A stretch of DNA of 64,000 nucleotides from positions 1-64,000 of the forward strand of contig JAQWMR010000010.1 in assembly GCA_029246685.1 (NCBI GenBank). Reading direction: 5' to 3'. The notes beneath the pieces were generated by a model, which was given only the letters and a program-made list of their open reading frames with translations, ran no database searches and was not told where the DNA came from. Each line of letters opens with the position of its first letter. The stretch's first letter is position 1. Positions 59,043 through 64,000 of the stretch are shown piece after piece. Both the position numbers and the translations under genes were made by a program. The DNA comes from Acidimicrobiales bacterium. Its GTDB lineage: Bacteria > Actinomycetota > Acidimicrobiia > Acidimicrobiales > Aldehydirespiratoraceae.

Positions 59043-59594
59043 ATGGCCGAGACGAACAGCGACGAGCGGCGCACGGCGATCCTCGACGCCGCGCTCGGAA
59101 AGTTCGCGGCGTACGGCTTCGCTCGCACCTCGATGGCCGACATCGCTGAAGCAGCGGGGATGTCTCGTCCGGCGCTGTACCAGCACTTCGGCAACAAGGA
59201 AGAGATCTTCCGCGCCATGCTCGAGGTGATTCTCGAGGGGGCGGCCGACAAGGCAATCTCCGCCCTCGACGCCGAGTCCGGTCTCGAAGTCCAGCTCGAC
59301 GGATTCCTGCAGCGGTGGACGGGTGACCTCGCCGAGCAGATGCGCTCGACCGAACACGGAGGCGATCTCGTCGAGGCGAAGACGGGATACGCGAAGCCGG
59401 TCTACGACGCGGTGAACACCCGGATCCGCAAAGCGCTCCGAGACCACCTCACCGCGTCCGCGGTAGCCGACGTCGCGGGTGCCGTCGATCTCGTTCTCCT
59501 GGCCCCGATCGGGTTCAAGTACGACGATCCGTCCACTGCCAAGTTCCGTCGTCGACTCAGCGCGTTGGCCGAGTCGGTCGCGGCTCGCGCCTAG
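59043..59594 (+). CDS. TetR/AcrR-family transcriptional regulator
   Basis: 183-residue TetR regulator. Helix-turn-helix at about residues 8-52 (RRTAILDAALGKFAAYGFARTSMADIAEAAGMSRPALYQHFGNKEEIF), followed by a C-terminal ligand domain. ATG 59043 is chosen from the leaderless promoter over two in-frame ATGs upstream that would lie inside it. Probably represses itself and the divergent LLM gene. Its 3' end overlaps the convergent NUDIX gene by 4 bp. Confidence 0.88.
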   Translation: MAETNSDERRTAILDAALGKFAAYGFARTSMADIAEAAGMSRPALYQHFGNKEEIFRAMLEVILEGAADKAISALDAESGLEVQLDGFLQRWTGDLAEQMRSTEHGGDLVEAKTGYAKPVYDAVNTRIRKALRDHLTASAVADVAGAVDLVLLAPIGFKYDDPSTAKFRRRLSALAESVAARA

Positions 59595-59992
59595 CGGTCC
59601 GGCAGGGTGCTTTCGACGGCAAGGCGGCACAGCTCGACAATCTGCGGGGCGGCGAGGTCGAGATCGCCCAGGTGATCGATGCGAAACCAGCGCAGGTCGT
59701 CATGTTCCTGCGGGGCCCGGTTCTCCACCTCACCGTTCCAGCGCGGCAAGGCCCAGACGGTTCCCTCGACATCGTAGAATGACACGCCGAGCATCGGCTC
59801 CGGCAGCTCGGCCACGGTGATGCCGAGCTCCTCTTCGAGTTCACGCTGGAGGGCGTCATCGAGTTCCTCGATGTCCTCCACATGGCCACCGGGCAGATCC
59901 CACACGTTGGGGTACCACTCGCGTTCAGCGGTCCGATGGCACAACAGCACCTCGTCGTCACGGACCAACACGGCCATGACGATCTGCGGCAT
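59591..59992 (-). CDS. NUDIX hydrolase
   Basis: 133-residue NUDIX protein with a fully canonical Nudix box from Gly36 to Ile58 (GHVEDIE... RELEEELGI), giving the Mg-binding REUxEExGU residues Arg50, Glu51, Glu54 and Glu55. Hydrolyses a nucleoside diphosphate linked to another moiety, perhaps in sanitation or CoA/nucleotide cleavage. ATG 59992 shares a base with the stop of the double-TetR gene (TGATG), so it is the last gene of that operon. Confidence 0.9.
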   Translation of the reverse strand: MPQIVMAVLVRDDEVLLCHRTAEREWYPNVWDLPGGHVEDIEELDDALQRELEEELGITVAELPEPMLGVSFYDVEGTVWALPRWNGEVENRAPQEHDDLRWFRIDHLGDLDLAAPQIVELCRLAVESTLPDR

Positions 59993-61236
59993 CAGTCTCC
60001 GCGGCCGAACAGGCCGGCATGGAGCACGCGGGATGCCGCAGGGATGGCCTCGTCCTGAGAGGTTCCTCCCGGACGAAAGGCCGCGGCCGGTACCGAGTCG
60101 AGCAACGCGAACGCCACGAAGATGTCGGCGTCCGCGTCACCGAAGGAGCGTCGTTCCATGGCTGCTGCCAGGGCGGCGCCGCCGGTCGCCCGCGCTTCTG
60201 GGGCTGCGGTCACGCCGGCCGCGAACGCCTCGGGCAGGTTGGAGATGATGCCGCCCTGCCGTCCGTACATCTCGAAGTAGCGGTCCATCCACGCCCGAGG
60301 ATCCGAGGCGGGGAGGTCAGCGCAGAGTGCGACAACCTCCGTCATCATCACCTCGAGGTGCTCTGTGTAGACCGCTTCCTTGTCGGCGAAGTAGCGGTAG
60401 AAGCTTCCGTGCGACACGCCGGCCTCGCTGACGATGTCGTCCACCCGGACACTGTCGTAGCCGAGCGATGCGAACGCCTTGGCCGCGGCGTCCACGAGCC
60501 GGTCGCGGGTCTGACGACCGCGGCCGCTCGGGGGCTCCGGCTCGGCGGGCTTTGGCACAGTCGCCTGCCCCGGGATACCGGTGCGTCGTCGCGGCCCGAG
60601 GTTCACGCCGTCGATCGGGCCGAAGAAGCTTCGGTGAATCGTGTCGGCGAGCGCCTCGGTGAGTCGATCGATCGGCACGCCGCCCATCCGCTGACGGAAC
60701 GTGCAGGCGCCGAATGCCATCGAGTTCACGACCGCAGCCACCGCGTCGATGCTCGCGCCGAGTTCGGTTGGCTCGTGGATGGCATCGGCCAGTGCGGCTC
60801 GATAGCGATTGCTGAGGGTGCCGGCTCCCCGCACCATCTGGTCGTCGGTTCGGACGGACGCAGAGAAGTTGTCGACGACTGCTCGGTGGCGCTCGTACGT
60901 CGCCATCAACCCCTCGAGCCACTGGGCAAGTGCGGCCCGGCCGTCGGCGCTCGCGTCGACGACGCCGAGGTCTTCCACGAGTGCGGCGAGCTCTGTGCCC
61001 AGCCGAGTGGCCAGCCGCCGGTGCAGGTCCTCCTTCCCGGAGAAGTACTGGTAGAACGTCGGCCGGCTACAGCCAGCGTGCGCGGTGATTGCCTCGACGC
61101 TCGTACGGGCGTAGCCGTCGGCGGCAAACACCTCGGCCGCTGCTGTGAGGATCCGCAGCTGCGTGGCCCGGCCAGCACCCCCGACGTGGGGGTTGGAGCC
61201 GAATGGTGCCCGTCGCGCGGAGTCGATGTCCTCCAT
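59992..61236 (-). CDS. Tandem double-TetR-domain regulator
   Basis: 414 residues, twice a normal TetR protein. First HTH at about 26-72 (TQLRILTAAAEVFAADGYARTSVEAITAHAGCSRPTFYQYFSGKEDL) with its ligand domain to about 215; second HTH at about 242-290 (RLVDAAAKAFASLGYDSVRVDDIVSEAGVSHGSFYRYFADKEAV) with its own ligand domain. The linker (about 215-240) is Pro/Arg-rich. Two DNA-binding heads in one chain could act as a built-in dimer or read two sites. Starts 3 bp after the CoA-transferase stop, so it belongs to the catabolic operon upstream. Confidence 0.88.
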   Translation of the reverse strand: MEDIDSARRAPFGSNPHVGGAGRATQLRILTAAAEVFAADGYARTSVEAITAHAGCSRPTFYQYFSGKEDLHRRLATRLGTELAALVEDLGVVDASADGRAALAQWLEGLMATYERHRAVVDNFSASVRTDDQMVRGAGTLSNRYRAALADAIHEPTELGASIDAVAAVVNSMAFGACTFRQRMGGVPIDRLTEALADTIHRSFFGPIDGVNLGPRRRTGIPGQATVPKPAEPEPPSGRGRQTRDRLVDAAAKAFASLGYDSVRVDDIVSEAGVSHGSFYRYFADKEAVYTEHLEVMMTEVVALCADLPASDPRAWMDRYFEMYGRQGGIISNLPEAFAAGVTAAPEARATGGAALAAAMERRSFGDADADIFVAFALLDSVPAAAFRPGGTSQDEAIPAASRVLHAGLFGRGD

Positions 61237-61239
61237 CGC

Positions 61240-62460
61240 TTACAGGATCGCGCCCGACTCCTTGAGGGCGGTGATCTCGTCCCAGTCGATCCCGAGTTCG
61301 TTGAGCACGAGCTCGGTGTGTTCGCCGAGCTCTGGGGCACGTTCGATCTCGACGGGTTGCTCGTCGAACTGGGCAGGGCTCGCGACGAGCTGGACCTCGT
61401 CGCCCGACGCATGGGTCATCGACGGGAGATAGCCGTTGGCGATCACCTGAGGGTCCTCGTAGAGCTCGTCGAGCGTCTGGAACGGGGTCCACACACCGTC
61501 GAACGTGTCGAGCCGCTCCTTCCACTCGGCCAGCGTGCGCTCGCCGAACGCCTCGTCGAGGATGTCGATGCAATCCGGCCCGTTCTCGGCGCGCGTCGAG
61601 GAGTGGTTGAACCGCTCGTCCTCGACGAGGATCGGACGCCCGAGCCGGGCCGCGAAGTCCTCCCAGTGCTTGTCGCTCTGCAGGAGAATCAGCGAGATGA
61701 AGCGGTCGTCCTTGGTCCGATAGACACCGACTCCGGGGTTGGGGGACATGCGGCGGTCGCCGCGAGGGAGCGAGCCCATGCCGAAGAGCTTGGAGGCCAC
61801 GACTAGGGGGGAGATCTGCCACAACGCCGTGGCGAGCAGAGAGACGTCGACGATGCTGCCCTCGCCCGTCCGCTCCCGCTTCACCAGCGCCGCAGCGATT
61901 GCGCCGGCGACCGACAGCCCGCCCATGACGTCGCCGAACGCGGGTGATGCCTGTCCGGCCGGCCACCCGTCCTCGCCGGGCGGGAACACGGCACCGAGGC
62001 CGCCGCGGGCCCAGAACGAGGCCCCGTCGTAGCCGCCCTTCGGCGCGTCGGGGCCCCGCGGTCCCTGACCCGAACCGCGAGCGATGATGATCGACGGGTT
62101 GCGGGCCCGGATGTCGTCCGTGTCGACACCGAGCTTCTCGCGTACGTGGGGGAGGTAGTTCGTCAGGAAGACGTCGGCGGTCTCGATGAGCTTCATGAAT
62201 GCCTCGCGCCCGTCGTCGTGCGTCAGGTTGATCGCGAGGCTGCGCTTGGACCGGTTCGGCTGCTCGATCATGAAGTTCACCCCGCCCGGCCCGCCGGGCA
62301 CGAGCCCGGAGGTGATCAACCCGCGCTGCGGGTCGCCGCCATCCGGCGGTTCCACCTTCAATACGTCGGCACCCCAATCCGCCAGCACCGACCCGGCCGA
62401 CGGCACGAACATCCAGCTCGCCAACTCGACGACGCGAACTCCTTCGAGTGGCTTGGTCAT
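61240..62460 (-). CDS. CaiB/BaiF-family (class III) CoA transferase
   Basis: 406-residue class III CoA transferase. The catalytic Asp is Asp145 (KGGYDGASFWARGG), and the N-terminal GVRVVELASWMFVPSAGSVLADWGADVLKVEPPDGGDPQRG is the family signature. Transfers CoA between carboxylic acids such as bile acids, carnitine or aromatic acids. ATG 62460 overlaps the aldehyde dehydrogenase stop by 4 bp, suggesting that the acid formed by the dehydrogenase is activated here. Confidence 0.9.
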   Translation of the reverse strand: MTKPLEGVRVVELASWMFVPSAGSVLADWGADVLKVEPPDGGDPQRGLITSGLVPGGPGGVNFMIEQPNRSKRSLAINLTHDDGREAFMKLIETADVFLTNYLPHVREKLGVDTDDIRARNPSIIIARGSGQGPRGPDAPKGGYDGASFWARGGLGAVFPPGEDGWPAGQASPAFGDVMGGLSVAGAIAAALVKRERTGEGSIVDVSLLATALWQISPLVVASKLFGMGSLPRGDRRMSPNPGVGVYRTKDDRFISLILLQSDKHWEDFAARLGRPILVEDERFNHSSTRAENGPDCIDILDEAFGERTLAEWKERLDTFDGVWTPFQTLDELYEDPQVIANGYLPSMTHASGDEVQLVASPAQFDEQPVEIERAPELGEHTELVLNELGIDWDEITALKESGAIL

Positions 62461-63914
62461 GCCGGCCAGCCGACGGTCTTGGTCTCGGTGAAGATCTCTA
62501 GGCCTTCGATGCCGCACTGGCGCCCGATGCCGGAGTTCTTGTAGCCGCCGAACGGCGCGTCGGCGCCGTACCAGACACCGCCGTTCACGCCGATGGTCCC
62601 CGCGCGGATCCTCGCCGCCACACGCTTGCCGCGTTCGAGATCGCCGCTGAACACGTTGCCGGATAGGCCGAAGTCCGAGTCGTTGGCGATTCGGATCGCG
62701 TCTTCCTCGTCCTCATAGGCGATCACGCAGATGACGGGGCCGAAGATCTCCTCCTGCGCGATGGTCATCGAGTTGTCGACATCGACGAAGAGCGTGGGCT
62801 CGACGTAGTAGCCGGTCTCGAGATGTGACGGAACGCCGCCACCGATCGCCACCCGGGCGCCCTCGTCGATGCCCTTCTGGATGTAGCCCAGCACGCGGTC
62901 CTGCTGCTTCTTCGAAACCTGCGGACCCTGCAGGTTGTTGGCGTCGGTCGGGTCGCCGTAGTTCCAGTTGGCGAAGCTCTCGGTCGCCGCGGCGGCGGCT
63001 TCGTCGTAGCGGTCGCGTGGTACGAGGAGCCGCGTCGGGATCGCGCAGCCCTGCCCACCGTGCATGCACGAGGTGACAGCGCTGGCCAACGCCTGAGAGA
63101 TGTCGACGTCGTCGAGATAGATGTTGGCCGACTTGCCGCCGAGCTCGAGGAAGACAGGCTTGAGCGTGGACGCCGCCGCCTCCATGATTCGTTTGCCCGT
63201 GGCGCTCGAACCGGTGAAGGCGACCAGGTCGACGTCGGGGGAGGTCGTGAGCACCTCGCCTGTCAGGTGGTCCTGGCTCGACACGATGTTGACCACGCCC
63301 GCCGGAATGTCGGTCTTCTCGGCAATGAGCCGGCCGAGGCGAGCCGCTGTGGCCGAGGTGTCGGGTGCCGGCTTGAGCACGCACGTGTTGCCCATGGCGA
63401 GGACAGGACCCAGTTTGTTGAGGGTGATCTCCATCGGGAAGTTCCACGGCACGATCACGCCGATCACGCCGAGCGGCTCCTTCCAGACCTCGCGCTCGGT
63501 CTGGTAGCCGACGCCCATTGCGTCTGCTTCGCCGATCGATCGACGCCACTCGAACCGGTCGATCATCTCTGCCGGCCAGGTGAGTGCTTCGCGGAGCGGC
63601 GCATCGAGTTGAGGGCCGTAGGTGATGAGGAGCGGACAGCCGACCTCAGCGATCAGATCCTGTCGGAACTCCTCCTGTTCGCTCTCGATGGCCGCCTGGA
63701 GCTGGTGGAGGCATTCCTTGCGCAACGCGTGGTTTGTCGACCAGTCCGTGGTGTCGAAGGCGCGCCGGGCGGCGGCAACCGCTGCCTCCATGTCGGCCCT
63801 GCTGCCGTTGGCGACCTGGCCGATGACTTCCTCGGTTGCCGGATTGACATTGTCGAACAGCGCACCGTTCTCGGCGTCGACAAGCTTGCCGTCGATCAAC
63901 AGTTTCTGGTCCAT
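62457..63914 (-). CDS. Aldehyde dehydrogenase (NAD(P)-dependent)
   Basis: 485-residue ALDH. Catalytic Cys290 ([10 protein letters not shown]), general base Glu257 (FLELGGKS) and Asn158 (VPWNFP) are all present, so it is a classical acid-forming enzyme unlike the CoA-acylating MmsA at 21268. ATG 63914 is used, with a GGGAGA box; an in-frame TTG at 63926 is less likely. It overlaps the partial upstream gene by one base (TGATG). Confidence 0.9.
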   Translation of the reverse strand: MDQKLLIDGKLVDAENGALFDNVNPATEEVIGQVANGSRADMEAAVAAARRAFDTTDWSTNHALRKECLHQLQAAIESEQEEFRQDLIAEVGCPLLITYGPQLDAPLREALTWPAEMIDRFEWRRSIGEADAMGVGYQTEREVWKEPLGVIGVIVPWNFPMEITLNKLGPVLAMGNTCVLKPAPDTSATAARLGRLIAEKTDIPAGVVNIVSSQDHLTGEVLTTSPDVDLVAFTGSSATGKRIMEAAASTLKPVFLELGGKSANIYLDDVDISQALASAVTSCMHGGQGCAIPTRLLVPRDRYDEAAAAATESFANWNYGDPTDANNLQGPQVSKKQQDRVLGYIQKGIDEGARVAIGGGVPSHLETGYYVEPTLFVDVDNSMTIAQEEIFGPVICVIAYEDEEDAIRIANDSDFGLSGNVFSGDLERGKRVAARIRAGTIGVNGGVWYGADAPFGGYKNSGIGRQCGIEGLEIFTETKTVGWPA

Positions 63915-64000
63915 CAGGTCTCCCAAATCAGTTCGAGGTTGTCGACGCTGCGCAGCCCCATGGTGTAGGCGGGCGTTGTGCCCGGCTTGAGTTCATACGA
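63914..64000 (-). CDS. 3' end of a gene running in from the right edge (unidentified; possibly P450)
   Basis: 28 codons are visible, ending YTMGLRSVDNLELIWET and TGA at 63916-63914. The terminal MGLRSVDNLELIW resembles the closing strands of actinobacterial P450s, but 28 residues are not enough to name the family. It is the upstream gene of the aldehyde dehydrogenase/CoA transferase operon and overlaps its start by one base. Confidence 0.4.
   Translation of the reverse strand, partial: SYELKPGTTPAYTMGLRSVDNLELIWET

Overview
High-GC, densely packed bacterial DNA with many GTG starts, 1-4 bp stop/start overlaps and several start codons lying 6-8 nt after a TAnnnT -10 hexamer (leaderless signature). 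Together with the gene content (F420/luciferase-like oxidoreductases, P450s, SCP2-thiolase/DUF35 pair, KstR/TetR-style regulators) this suggests an actinobacterium, probably of the Acidimicrobiia/Ilumatobacter kind; this is inference. No rRNA, intact tRNA, IS element or CRISPR array was seen, and no gap between genes exceeds about 140 bp.

Layout. 1-8.3 kb: truncated epimerase, a lipoprotein gene cut by an in-frame TAG, an amidohydrolase, a TenA-like protein, a tight AA_synth / 3-hydroxyisobutyrate-dehydrogenase-like / M20 carbamoylase triad, and a zinc alcohol dehydrogenase. 8.2-20.2 kb (cluster A): histidine phosphatase, unknown protein, CMD-family protein, then a ThiXYZ/SsuABC-like importer (ATPase 10169, lipoprotein 17391, permeases 18564 and 19445) bracketing an IclR regulator, two nitrilase-fold amidohydrolases, a class III aminotransferase, a dihydropyrimidinase and an LLM oxidoreductase. 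20.2-27.8 kb (cluster B): a minus-strand operon nitrilase > aminotransferase > dihydropyrimidinase > methylmalonate-semialdehyde dehydrogenase > LLM oxidoreductase, divergent from a MocR regulator. Clusters A and B together look like uptake and reductive breakdown of pyrimidines or hydantoins to beta-amino acids and acetyl/propionyl-CoA, with an LLM enzyme where a dihydropyrimidine dehydrogenase would be expected.

27.8-40.3 kb: P450, class II aldolase, flavodoxin-fold quinone reductase, LLM enzyme and second P450 in one run, followed by SRPBCC protein, two acyl-CoA ligases, an amidohydrolase, an enoyl-CoA hydratase and a tandem acyl-CoA dehydrogenase: oxidative and CoA-dependent catabolism of a hydrophobic or cyclic substrate. 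40.3-42 kb: two related lipoproteins, the first broken by a probable frameshift and a nonsense codon. 42-46.8 kb: LLM enzyme, FGGY kinase, 2-hydroxyacid dehydrogenase, class II aldolase and enoyl-CoA hydratase.

46.8-56.8 kb: a nine-gene minus-strand run, Liv-type ABC importer (lipoprotein, fused LivH-LivM permease, LivG, LivF) leading into SCP2-thiolase-like, DUF35, phosphotransferase, TesB thioesterase and P450 genes, ended by a perfect 27-bp inverted repeat. 56.9-64 kb: phosphotransferase, an LLM/TetR divergent pair with a striking operator-like repeat array, and an operon of (partial gene) > aldehyde dehydrogenase > CoA transferase > double-TetR regulator > NUDIX hydrolase.
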